Below the pieces are notes generated by a model, which saw only the letters and a program-made list of their open reading frames with translations, was not told the origin of the DNA and did not search any database. 64,000 nucleotides of DNA from Ophiura sarsii (Eukaryota > Echinodermata > Ophiuroidea > Amphilepidida > Ophiuridae): positions 32,891,150-32,955,149 of the forward strand of contig CM069452.1 of the NCBI GenBank assembly GCA_035610835.1. The letters are read 5' to 3'. Positions 10,933-21,131 of the stretch are shown here, piece by piece (position 1 is the stretch's first letter; each line of letters starts with the position of its first letter). The translations under genes and the position numbers were made by a program.

Positions 10933-12236
10933 TAGCAACGCTGCAGTACCCACAGGAGGGACAGAGCCGTGCCAAATAATGTGTACTTTGTTTATGCATA
11001 CATGGTAGGGATAGGCACCATTAAGCCCATATCCACAACTTCGAAAACTTAGGATTGGTAAGGTGTAATTCAAAATAGCGGGTTTTAAAAATTAAAAAAT
11101 GGACTGGATTGATACCATACCAATTGTGTTACAAGAATGTGTTGAAGACCCTCGATTACCAAAAGTTATAAGCCTTCAATTGCAATGTATTGTCAATGGG
11201 AACCAGTAGACACAGGAGACTGAAAACTATTGGTCATGTGATGGAAGTAAGGCATGCTGGTAATGCTCAAGATATCTTCATTGAGTGTCACGGTAGTATT
11301 CCACAGATAATATGAAGTAATACCTACCAAGTACTAACCATGTACTAACTCTATCCAGATTGGATTTGATTTTCTTCTCGTATCATATCCCCAGGTTCCA
11401 AAAAGCAGAGGCGTGAAATGCATGAAAGGTTTGGCTTATATTTGATACACTATAACACCTCGTGGGTGTCAAAAATTCCGTCCTAGAAATGGGTGATTAA
11501 TACCATTTGTACTAGGACTAGAAAGTGCATATTATTACATCATTCACAGAGAGTTGAAGTAACTCAAACATTCTCAAACTATCTCAATGTGTAGCCTACT
11601 TACATTTACAATGCTTGTGTATGTTTATTGTTTAAATTACACTCTCAGTGGTCACGAACCAATCAGAAAGCAAGGAACTAAAATACGCGAAGTGCATGAT
11701 GATGTCTAATTGCACCCCGGCGTGAATGTCGTAAATGCGCACACCACGCACGTTGTTTTGATTCGTTGATCACACAGTGTGTTTTCATGATTTATGCTGC
11801 GGGTATATTATTAAATTTGCAAATAAGTTGTATTCGATTGAAGAAAGTAAAAAATCTGAATAATTAGCCTACTACTATGTATGTAATACATGTTCATGAT
11901 TTGTTTCTTGAGAAATTAGAAAAATCAATGCACATATCCCTAATACTGATATACTCACAATAGCACTCCCCTTATGTGATCGTGCATACATTGACCTTTT
12001 GAATTTCTCTTGAAACACCACATACGCATTTATTAACCATTTTGTTATTATTTTTAATTAAGCATGGGTTATTGACCGTAACGATCAATCGATCTTATTC
12101 TAACAGTGATATCATACAACGACATGTATCTACCAAAGAGAAACGATAATATGAATTTGAGTAGATCTTGAAAACCTCCTGACCTTAAATCCTATACTGT
12201 CAATATGTGGAACTCCTAAATCAATGGTGCCGGTAT
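10933..12236. other. No recognisable feature
   Basis: AT-rich sequence without supported reading frames or clear repeats. A somewhat GC-richer patch at 11640-11760 contains an ACCAATCAG word (CCAAT-like), but there is no other promoter evidence. Confidence 0.35.
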
Positions 12237-12294
12237 GGCAGGAGATATAATACTCTGTAGTTATAGGCAGGAGATATAATACTCTGTAGTTATA
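12237..12294. repeat. Exact 29-bp tandem duplication
   Basis: Two identical 29-bp units, each starting GGCAGGAGATATAATACTC, lie directly head to tail. Confidence 0.9.
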
Positions 12295-12350
12295 GTCCTA
12301 CGATTAGTATAGTCCGGGGATGTGCAAAACTAGGAACTATAGTCCGCCGT

Positions 12351-12490
12351 ACACAGAAAAAAATAAGTGAGTCATTATCGTAAAATGAGTCACTACACGG
12401 ACAAAATGACTCATTTTGAGCCATAGTGTGTCACTACACGGACAAAATGACTCATTTTACGATGATGACTCACTTTTTTTCTTTCTGTGT
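12351..12490. mobile_element. Small palindromic element with five AP-1-type sites
   Basis: The outer ends ACACAGAAA (12351) and TTTCTGTGT (12482-12490) are inverted repeats, and the arms keep pairing through GTGAGTCAT...GTAAAATGAGTCA. The heptamer TGAGTCA or TGACTCA occurs at 12368, 12386, 12407, 12448 and 12466. The 15-bp word CACTACACGGACAAA occurs twice in direct orientation. It is a MITE-like hairpin of 140 bp. Confidence 0.6.
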
Positions 12491-12620
12491 CAAAATTCAC
12501 CAAAGTAATCTGATATCCTGGGATCTGGTATTTGGCTCAAAAAGTTTGATTACGTCTCAAATTTGCGATCCTGTAGAATTAACCCCCATCAAAATCCCAA
12601 AGTGTTTTCGATCGGTATCA

Positions 12621-12702
12621 ATTCGTCGCTGTTCTGACATACCGGCACATCACAACAGAATTAAGTAAAGTGATGTGCCGGTATGTCAGAACAGCGACGA
12701 AT
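12621..12702. repeat. Perfect 33-bp hairpin
   Basis: The left arm is 12621-12653 and the right arm 12670-12702. The arms are exact reverse complements (inner end ACCGGCACATCAC) and are separated by 16 bases. The transcript would be a small pre-miRNA-sized hairpin; alternatively these are the remains of a tiny foldback element. Confidence 0.85.
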
Positions 12703-12976
12703 TCAATGGAAAATTAAGCAAATAAACCAACAAATTGATGGATCTTGTTGGCGCACTGATTTATAAGAGCTTGAACAATGTAAGTGGGGCTATTCAAGGT
12801 AAACCATCTTTGCAACTGGATATAATAAGGGATACTATTAATTTTGGGATAGGAAAGTCCTATACTAACGCACGTAGCGAAAACGGTTCCGTTTGCATAA
12901 ATTACATAAATTATGGTAATCATCGGAATGTGTCGGTGACCGGCGTTTAACAATGTTTAACCAGGTTTAATGTAAT
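12703..12976. other. Short dispersed repeat around 12736-12775
   Basis: The segment around ATCTTGTTGGCGCACTGA and AAGAGCTTGAA is repeated with changes at 13499-13540. Nothing else is recognised, and antisense frames of 71 and 79 codons are not supported. Confidence 0.35.
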
Positions 12977-13280
12977 ATTTGGTCGGCATAGGTTTGAGGG
13001 CGCTGTGGATTTACACAGACGACAGTGGCCACGCGAAACCTAAATGTTGAATACGTAATGAATAACACGTAATCGCGAATGTTAATCTTATAATTTTGAC
13101 AAATTCATCATAATTAGAAGAATTGTCATCGTTAACCGGGCGATGACTGTTAAAAATAATTCAAAATAGTGCACTCCCGTTGACATTTGGGTCGTCTGAG
13201 AGACGCGTGGCCAGCGTCGTGTCGTCTGCTGCAATCACGCCTGATCGGTATAGCGCCACCAGTTCTATGCCGACCAAATT
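12977..13280. mobile_element. MITE with TTGGTCGGCATAG ends
   Basis: ATTTGGTCGGCATAG at the left is inverted as CTATGCCGACCAAAT at the right. GACGACAGTGGCCACGCG near 13018 pairs with CGCGTGGCCAGCGTCGTG near 13205. The element is therefore a foldback of about 300 bp. The target duplication is not clear. Confidence 0.65.
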
Positions 13281-13393
13281 TTAACTAAAAGTGGCCTCCG
13301 ATCGGCAAGCTCAGTGGCACACCCCTGATATAATTTCCAAGGTGTTTTAAAGATTTACAAAGGTGCGAAAATGGCTCAAAATGGTTAAACATT

Positions 13394-13406
13394 TGACCTT
13401 TGACCT
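13394..13406 (-). promoter_or_regulatory. DR1 nuclear-receptor-type half-site pair
   Basis: Minus strand reads AGGTCAAAGGTCA, two AGGTCA half-sites with one spacer base. It is an exact motif match only; occupancy is unknown. Confidence 0.35.
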
Positions 13407-13788
13407 TGATTATCTCCGTGCGTCAACGAGATCTCAACAATGTTTCCTTTTGAATCTGTTAACGGCTCCGAGTTCTTATATATGAACTTGTTTATTTAAT
13501 GGGGTCTTGTTGGCGCATCAAATTATAAGGGCTTGAAAACTGCATGAGGACGCTGTACGTCAAGGGTCCGGGACAGCGTAATGTGACGCGCCAACGATAT
13601 CCCAACGATTTGTTTATGTACCCAACTGGAGGTTTCAAAATATGTGTTCCTTTCGTTGGGATGCGCATGGTGCGCATATGTATACTTATGGAGAGCGTAA
13701 TAATCGTTTTATTGGGACTTTGTTTCCTGACATTTCGGTGATTTTTTTACCACCGAACCAAAAGTGTTTGGAATTTGAAGCACAAATA

Positions 13789-14436
13789 CAGTGTGAGTCA
13801 AAAAGAAGTTGTTAAATAAATTTAACAAACCAATGACGTACGTTTGCAAAAAACATATTCTTCCGCTAATGTGGAGAATTGTTTTAAAACTTAAATTGAC
13901 CTTTGTTATCAACAATTATGCCTGTTCTAATAAAAGAACCCATTTTGGGAGCTGCCCACGAAATGCTAAATCCTTTGAAATTATTAATCTATATGAAGAG
14001 CAAAGAGTACACTATTCACAAAGAGTCATTGACATAAAGCAAAGAGTTTCAAACACAGTAGAATTGTGTTGTTTTAGAAACGAAGGTATAACTCTGAATT
14101 TACCCATACTTTAATGTCCCAGGTACAAATAGCTTTTGAATGTTAATGAATATGTAAATACCTTTTGGATTTGAATGAATCTGTATTCTATGCTCCTCAC
14201 TTAGACCGATAATTTCAAAGGAGTTAGCATATATTCCTGGACACCTCCCATAATCGGTTTATTTATCAAAACAGGCATAACTCTTGATAGCAAGGATCAA
14301 TATCAGTGATTCTTTTTTCCTATGAGCGGAAGAATATGCTCCTTGAATACATGCTTCATTGATTTGTCAAAATTGTTTGGTCTTTTTGGAAAAATAAAAT
14401 ATTCATTCCCGTACAACTTCATTTTGACTCACACTG
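13789..14436. mobile_element. Mariner-type MITE, 648 bp
   Basis: It starts CAGTGTGAGTCAAAAAG and ends CATTTTGACTCACACTG, with TA at 13787-13788 and 14437-14438. The end form CAGxGTGAGTCAAAA with a TA target is typical of mariner-like elements. Its size is close to the 646-bp element at 38579-39224, but the interior differs. Reading frames inside it are not transposase-like. Confidence 0.75.
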
Positions 14437-15584
14437 TAGTGCCAATGATATCAAATTCAACTAAATAATGCGTTGTCGCCAACAGTCTATAAATAACCCA
14501 TAATATATGGTTTATTCCGTAAGGACTGTCGCAAAGTTAATTTAGCTTCCCCAATTTAGGCTAAATGAAACGTTCAGTAATATTGTTCCATTCCATTCCT
14601 CGCTTGTATGATTCCCTGAATATATAATCCGTTTCTTAAACCCGTTATCCTTAAAATCAAGTTATTTTATAACTGTGAACGGAAAACCGCTTGTTAACAA
14701 ATCGCGATAGTATTATACACAGTAGCATCTTTGTTCATGTTAGTACGGTAGAAAGATTATGTCTATGCAGGCGGTTTGTTTATTTAAACTCATAGCAGAA
14801 CTCTTGAATATAATATATACAAATGTATACTGTTTGAAAATTAATACAGAAAACATTCTTGATTCAGATATCTACAGGATAGTCAGTTGAAGTTTTTGAA
14901 ATAAAAGTAATTAACTAAAGTTTAGTACTGCGATATTAACGTATAACAACAAGGGATGATACCTTTTTTCATTACTTAAGTCATCAATTTTGTTATTTTG
15001 AATATTAAATAGTAAACGAATTGTTTTGCTTGTCTAAATAATTAATTTGATTATGATAAATTATTAAATGCATTTCTGGTTTGCAGCGGAATCACGCTTC
15101 ACATAAAAAAAATCGCGTACGTGTATTTATTGTAACCCTAGTGTCTAGCAGCAATATATGAATATCACAATGTTATGCAATGAAGATGATGAGAGCATTT
15201 GACATGTAAGAGTAATGGTTTAAATTTTAAGAAATTAATAAAATCATAATAATGATGACAATTTCTTGCCACTTAACCAAACAATAAGAATGTATGTATC
15301 AACAGACACTTTACAATGACAATTTCTTGAGTTCTGACGGTTTTTAAGTGGTATAACAATTATGTCTAATTCTCAAGGAGGCAATCATTGATTTAGTTTA
15401 TATCATGCAAACACAAGGGATGATAAACAAAACGCAACCCTAACCTTCCTAAACACTACGATTTACCACGGCAAACGCGCTCATGCTACAGCATCGATTC
15501 GGATGATGTCATCATCCGACCTGATATGTGGGTACGAAATCGCTGCCCGGGCAAGCGTTGGCAGGTTACCACAGTGGTTAGGGG
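14437..15584. other. AT-rich, no recognisable feature
   Basis: Low-complexity AT-rich sequence with no supported gene, terminal repeat or tandem array. Confidence 0.4.
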
Positions 15585-15916
15585 GGAAAGTGTACTTTAG
15601 GTCCCAGATTCTGGACTGTATTAGTATCGTCCGATACTGGAAAACCCGGTATCGTTCGATACTTGTACAACGTCAGTGTTCCAGTATCGGCCGATACTGG
15701 CACATTATACAAATGTTCCAGTATCGGGCGATACTGGAACATAATTATGTACCAGTATCGTTCAATACTGGGACAAATCTCACTGGTATCACGTGTACTG
15801 GTATCGCCGGATACTGTAACAGCCAAATCGTACCAGTATCGACCGATACTGGCAACGTTTATGTTTCAGTATTGAACGATACTGGTATGTATCTGGGACC
15901 AAAAGTACACTTTTCC
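15585..15916. mobile_element. Palindrome-array element, copy 1 (8 palindromes)
   Basis: The outer inverted repeats are GGAAAGTGTACTTTAGGTCC at the left and the complement of GGAAAAGTGTACTTTTGGTC at the right. Between them lie eight palindromes of consensus CCAGTATCGNNCGATACTGG, centred near 15631, 15655, 15690, 15727, 15761, 15807, 15842 and 15875. Spacers differ in sequence but are mostly 13-17 bp. A 138-codon frame across it is produced by the array and is not a gene. The target duplication is unclear. Confidence 0.8.
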
Positions 15917-16409
15917 TAAAAAAAAAATTTCTTTGTCCCCTTCCCCCGGTTTCCACATAAAAACATTAATGAGTTCAGACTTTTAAATCGTCAAATGTCG
16001 TTATTATGTTCTTAAAAGAACATCAAGAGGGTAATGAACTCAAGTGTTATTAAAAATATCGGGCTGTTATGAAATGAAGATAGAAATATTGGACATGTAA
16101 GGATTAAATTGACCAAGTTGATAAAATCACTATAATTAATGTTTCCTGCCACAAAACAAATAAAAACGTATAAGGTATTGATTGACACTTGACAGTGACG
16201 ATTTTGTGTATTCCGATCTACACTATTCATTACAATTACCTTACATCAGACGTTTTAAAACGAATGCAAAGTCATACAGAGAGTTGTCAGGAGAGGCTCC
16301 ACGATACATTGAAATCAAGACGCTAAACAACACACCCCTACATACCCCCCCCCCCCACCCCCACACACACCTATAATCAACATTTATAAGGCGCATTTTC
16401 AGAAAGATC
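15917..16409. other. AT-rich; C-rich and CA repeat at about 16343-16372
   Basis: No gene is seen. A short run of C followed by CCCACACACACAC is simple sequence. Confidence 0.4.
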
Positions 16410-16693
16410 AAAGTGCCATGAAAAAACAACAAAAATAAACAAAAACAAAAAGAACAATGCAAACAGAGTCAATTTGATAGAAATGAGACTTTTTGAAACT
16501 AAAGGCAGTGTACATGCCTCCCTGATGTTTTTGAGAGGTTGCTCCACAGTGAGGGTGCAGAAACATAGAACAATTTATCCCCAATACGATTTTCTCCCAT
16601 ATGAGTAGTGACAAGAGAAGTATCCGATGATGAACGTGTAATGGGTCCAGTGGCAGGTTTGAGCTTATGAGAAAGAAAGTTTGTAAGGTACAC
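16410..16693 (-). pseudogene. LINE (CR1/L2-type) ORF2 C-terminal relic
   Basis: The minus-strand frame 16693 to 16499 reads through TRSSSDTSLVTTH and then GDKLFYVSAPSLWSNL. This matches the layout of the conserved tail of CR1/L2-type reverse transcriptase ORFs: an RSS/RSSD block, then G-[DE]-[RK]-x-F-x-x-x-A-P-x-L-W-N-x-L. About 70 residues are recognisable before the frame drifts. The reverse transcriptase domain is absent; its upstream side is cut by the TA-flanked element that starts at 16728. Named from family pattern only. Confidence 0.6.
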
Positions 16694-17032
16694 TAGGCAA
16701 ACGACGTGTAATACGAAAGTATGTATACACCTGGAAAAAAGTATCGCACCACTGGTGGGTTTTTTTTAAAAGTGCAATTGTGGCCAGCCACCATGGTGTG
16801 ATATTAAGGATCATTTGTTTGCGTAAGCTGTCCAGCAAAATGTTATGCATTTATAAAAGGGCCACATTTGAGTTTGTGACGTAATCGATAAAATGTTTTT
16901 CAAGGCCAAGGGGAAAATGCATGTTTTTGTCCAAAAACATGCATGAAACAAGTTTGGGTATAACGCGATATTGAGAGACCCGATGATTAATCTCTATAGT
17001 TGTAATCCTTGGTAACACATTCAAGTCTTGTA

Positions 17033-17045
17033 AGGTCAAAGGTCA
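17033..17045 (+). promoter_or_regulatory. DR1 nuclear-receptor-type motif
   Basis: The sequence AGGTCAAAGGTCA is exact. GGGGTCAAATTT follows 5 bases later and supplies another degenerate half-site. This is a motif match only. Confidence 0.35.
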
Positions 17046-17128
17046 TCTGGGGTCAAATTTAAAAAAATGCCCGATTGTCCTTAAACATGAAAAAAAACTC
17101 CCTTTTTCGTACGCCCAACGGTTATTAT

Positions 17129-17151
17129 AGGTCAAAGGTCAAAATAGGTCA
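17129..17151 (+). promoter_or_regulatory. DR1 motif plus third AGGTCA half-site
   Basis: AGGTCAAAGGTCA at 17129-17141 is followed by AGGTCA at 17146-17151, giving three direct half-sites in 23 bp. It lies 96 bp from the DR1 at 17033, inside the same element. Confidence 0.35.
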
Positions 17152-17194
17152 AATTTTAAATAAGTTCAAATGACAAAAGCAATATTGCGGAAGT

Positions 17195-18860
17195 GTTGAC
17201 CTAGCCTCCGACTCACCGTCCGCCCGCCGCAAGCCTCCAAATAAGCGGGCGCCGGGCGCTTTTTACCCCCTGGTTCCCGAGTTTTGGCTCCTGGTATTTC
17301 TCGAAAATTCATAGCCAGGCGCCAGCAAATTTTGGTACTTGGTCGCCTGGTCTTGCCTCCAAACAATGCTCAAACATACCTAAAATCAACTCAAATCTAA
17401 TTGAAAATTACTTGCTATAACTAACATGTTTTACTGTATAATGTCATTCATTTCACGGCTATTTCCGAGCTCATTTTAGCACGTAAACATGCCTTAAAAA
17501 AGGCAGTAATGTAGCCATCGCCATGATGTATGTTGTCATGTAAACAACGTCGAATTCGACGCCTTTTACACGCGGCGCGACCAACAAATCACTGAACAAT
17601 GTTGGTGTACAAGGTACTTTAACAAAAAACGTTCTGCATGTTTAGATAGACTAATTTATTTTGAATAATTTGTGTGGGTATATAAAATCAAAAAGTTCCA
17701 AATTAAGATGAAATCTGCATCGTAAAATTCATGAAAATACGAAATTTTCAAAGGCCATTGCCATTCTAATTCTACTGAAATCCCTGTTATGATCAGCAGC
17801 ACCGCCCAGATCCTAAATGACCAGGCAGTGGCGGTGGCGGTGCCAAGACAACTAAATTTAGAATTACACAAGTTTGAATATATATAATTCAAAACAATTA
17901 AATAAATATATTTTAATAAATAAATAAATAATATTATCAAAACTAACTTTTAAAGATAACTTTTAAAAATAACTTTTAAAAATAACTTTTAATAATAACT
18001 TTAAAAAAATAACTTTTAAAAGTAACTTTTAAAGATAACTTTGAAAAATGACTTTTAATAATAACTTTAAAAAATAACTTTTAAAAGTAACTTTTAAAGA
18101 TAACTTTGAAAAATAACTTTGAAAAATGACTTTTAATAATAACTTTAAAAAAGAACTTTTAAAAGTTACTTTTAAAGATACTTTTAAAAATAACTTTGAA
18201 AAATGACTTTTAATAAGAATTTTAAAAAATAACTTTTAAAGATAACTTTTAGAAATAACTTTTAGAAATAACTTTTAAAAATAACTTTTAAAAATAACTT
18301 TTAAAAATAACTTTTAAAAATAACTTTTAAAAATAAAAATAACTTTTAAAAATAACTTTTAAAAATAACTTTTAAAATAACTTTTAAAAAATAACTTATT
18401 TAACAAATTACTTTTAAAAATGATTTTTAATAATAACTTTTAAAAATGACTTTTAATAATAACTTTTAAAAATGACTTTTAAAAATAACTTAAGAGTCTA
18501 ACATCTCCTGTGCTTGCACACCCGCCTCTGCCTGGAGGTCATCAACCTTTGGCCTGTGTTGTTGTCTAGATGGCAAAGTTCCCTTAGCCTCAGCACATGG
18601 TATTCAAGAGTTGATTGACTGTCAATGGGGTTCACAGACCCCTCCAGGTTCAGTTGGTTAGGGAGGGGAAAGGCTCATCCTTAGGTTTGTAATGCAGAAA
18701 AAATCAATATATTAGCATTTTAATGCTTTTTGAAAATGGCTCCTGGTTCTACTAAAATGGCTCCTGGTTCACTAGAAAATTAGAGGACCAGGAGCCACGT
18801 TTTCCAAATATGTGGCTCCTGGTCCAGACTCGCTTAATTGGAGGCTGGACCTAGGTCAAA
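17195..18860. mobile_element. Possible insertion with TTGACCTAGCCTCC ends
   Basis: TTGACCTAGCCTCC near 17198-17211 resembles the reverse complement of GGAGGCTGGACCTAGGTCAA near 18839-18858. The word GGCTCCTGG recurs in both end regions. If real, this is a 1.66-kb element nested in the larger one and containing the minisatellite. The ends pair imperfectly. Confidence 0.35.
17936..18495. repeat. AT-rich 13-bp minisatellite
   Basis: Roughly 40 degenerate copies of a unit close to ATAACTTTTAAAA, with variants such as ATGACTTTTAATA and ATAACTTTGAAAA. The central part (about 18270-18360) is the most homogeneous. Confidence 0.9.
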
Positions 18861-18979
18861 TAAACAAACAAAAATCAACGGTGACCTCTTCGTATATGCT
18901 GAATTTATGAGCAACAACAAAAATGGCATGTTTGGACTCATTCACTGCATTGTAGCCTATAACGTCTAAATGAAACATA

Positions 18980-20260
18980 CACTGCCGCCCATAAGTATTT
19001 CCCCCTCTGGAAGCTTGCAAGTTATCACTGTGTTGCAGACAAAGTATTAAACCATCAGACCCAATTACCATTTCATTGTGTTCATTGTACATTTTATACC
19101 AATAAATTCATGTTTCCTATTCAGATTCATGATTTAAAAGCATTACAATTCATGATTTTATCGAGCAAGTCAAAATTCCAATGTAAAATCGCCGTAGTAA
19201 ATCACCTCATGAATATCAATTAGCTCATTATCGGCAGTGTAACGCTATGGGAATTTTCAACTGAAATCAACTGGTGATGGAAAACTTCATGTGCAGAAAT
19301 TTATAAATGATAATTGGCATGCGCAGTTTATTGGAATACCTTCAGAAGGAACCATTCCAGCTTGAAAGAGTTATTTTGGTGACGACGGTTTATGTTTTTG
19401 GCAGATATTCATCTTTATTTAAGGCACATCTAAATTATTTTCAATACAATCGGGCTGAAATAACATGGAGAACCAGCAAAATTACAAATTGTGCATGCAC
19501 GTAGTTCATTGACCTATTTACTTCTGTGACATAACAAACCACGTTATCAATAGAATGATTCAAAGCAGTAGAGTTTCCCACTATTTCATCGTCACAAAGG
19601 ACCGCTCAATAAACAACATACCAAGACATAATAAATCCTTTTTCTACTATGCCACCTCTCTTCTCAATCCCAAACAATAGGGAGCTAGACTATCCTATTC
19701 AAATCAGATGAATAGGATACTTATTGTGTCCATCCTCTAACAGTAGTTATTTACAGTCAATGGGTCCCCGGTGCTTTTTTAACTTGCCGAATTGCGTTAT
19801 TACGGCCCGATATGATTTGGTTCAAAAAAGATGAATTTCTGCCAAAAACATAGTTCGACGTCAGAAAATTAACTTGTTTTAGCTGGAATGGTTCATTTTG
19901 AAGGTATTCCAATAAACTGCGCATGCCAATTATCATTTATAAATTTCTGCACATGCAGTTTTCCATCACCAGTTGATCTCAGTTATAAATTCCCATAGCG
20001 TTACACTGCCGATAATGAGCTTGATATTCATGAGGTGATTTACTACGGCGATTTTACATTGGAATTTTGACTTGCTCGATAAAATCATGAATTATAATGC
20101 TTTTAAATCATGAATCTGAATAGGAAACATGAATTTATTGGTATAAAATTTACAATGAACACAATGAAATGGTAATTGGGTCTGATGGTTTAATACTTTG
20201 TCGACAACACAGTGATAACTTGCAAGCTTCCAGAGGGGGAAATACTTATGGGCGGCAGTG
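18980..20260. mobile_element. Nested TA-flanked foldback element
   Basis: It starts CACTGCCGCCCATAAGTATT and ends with the reverse complement, with TA at 18978-18979 and 20261-20262. The inverted arms are about 380 bp each (to about 19361 and from about 19880), with a few differences and a central spacer of about 520 bp. No transposase is seen. The TA target suggests a Tc1/mariner-type nonautonomous element. Confidence 0.8.
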
Positions 20261-20830
20261 TATCTTGCGCCAAATACAGAACTAATATGACTATTTTAAG
20301 TGTTTAAAGTCTATTCAATATCGCGTTATACCCACCCACCAACTTGTTTCATGCATGTTTTTGAACAAAACATGTATTTTCCCCTTGGTTTTGAAAAACA
20401 TTACATCGATTACGTCACGAACTAAAATGTGGCTCTTTTATTGCATAACATTTTGTTGGACAGCTTAAACAAATGATCCTTAATATCACACCATGGTGGC
20501 AAAATTCGAGGCCACATTTGCACTTTTTAACAAAAACAGCAGTGGTGCGATACTTTTTTCCAGGTGTATATATGCAATATCATGAATATTGTGCAGTGGT
20601 CAAATAGGCATTTGCTATATCTTTAGATCAGTGGTTTGAATATGCTGAATAAACCAAAGGACCTTTAGAGGTCATGTAATTAAAGATAGATTTTTTAAAA
20701 TTATTAAAATAAATGATGCTACTCTGTAGACGATTCGGCGTCTACGATCTTGCGTATTTCTCGGACAAATTGAATGATTGGATTCCCGAACGCGAATAAT
20801 ACAAATACTTCAACGACATGTGTGTCTTAA

Positions 20831-20970
20831 CACTTTCCACGCGGCTATTGGTTTTACCATTATACAAAACAGATTTTTCAGAAACCTTTCTCAACTTTCA
20901 ACGTCTATCTCAAGGATAACTGAACCAATTTTATGCATGAATGTACTTATTTAGATGCATTTCTCAAGGT
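20831..20970. mobile_element. TTAA-MITE, left part only
   Basis: After TTAA (20827-20830) it reads CACTTTCCACGCGGC and follows the family for about 140 bp to TGCATTTCTCAAGG, where it breaks into the next element. A fragment resembling the missing right part (TTTATGAAATTTTGCAATGTC) lies at about 22383-22405, beyond the left palindrome arm, so the copy may have been split. Confidence 0.6.
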
Positions 20971-20984
20971 ACGTAGATTTTTTT

Positions 20985-21126
20985 TATTTTTTTTTACTCA
21001 TCAGGGGGGGGGGGGGGGGGGGGGGGGGGGAATTTTTTTGTTGTTGCCCGCACAGAGGGTGAATTTTTTTTCTTCCAAAAACTTCCTACCCCCCCCCCCC
21101 CCCCTGAAAATCTAATGGTGCGTCCC
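20985..21126. mobile_element. Truncated Harbinger-like poly-G MITE
   Basis: It contains a G run (21003-21030), a C run (21090-21105) and the family end CTAATGGTGCGTCCC followed by TAA at 21127-21129. The interior words match 23190-23310 in inverted orientation. The left terminus is missing. Confidence 0.65.
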
Positions 21127-21131
21127 TAACC

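Larger units (their letters stand above)
16728..20566. mobile_element. 3.8-kb TA-flanked inverted-repeat element with nested insertions
   Basis: It starts CACCTGGAAAAAAGTATCGC and ends with the reverse complement, flanked by TA at 16726-16727 and 20567-20568. The inverted arms run about 250 bp (16728-16979 and 20313-20566) and share CATGCATGTTTTTG and AACGCGATATTGA blocks. The end sequence and TA target suggest Tc1/mariner. No transposase is recognisable, and the bulk is nested material: a minisatellite, GC-rich fragments at 17195-17350, and the foldback at 18980-20260. Confidence 0.75.

Noticed and set aside
15503..15919. 138-codon plus-strand open frame
   Set aside because: It runs through the palindrome array; several frames on both strands stay open for the same reason, and the repeated VPVS/YQYR phrases are the palindromes translated.
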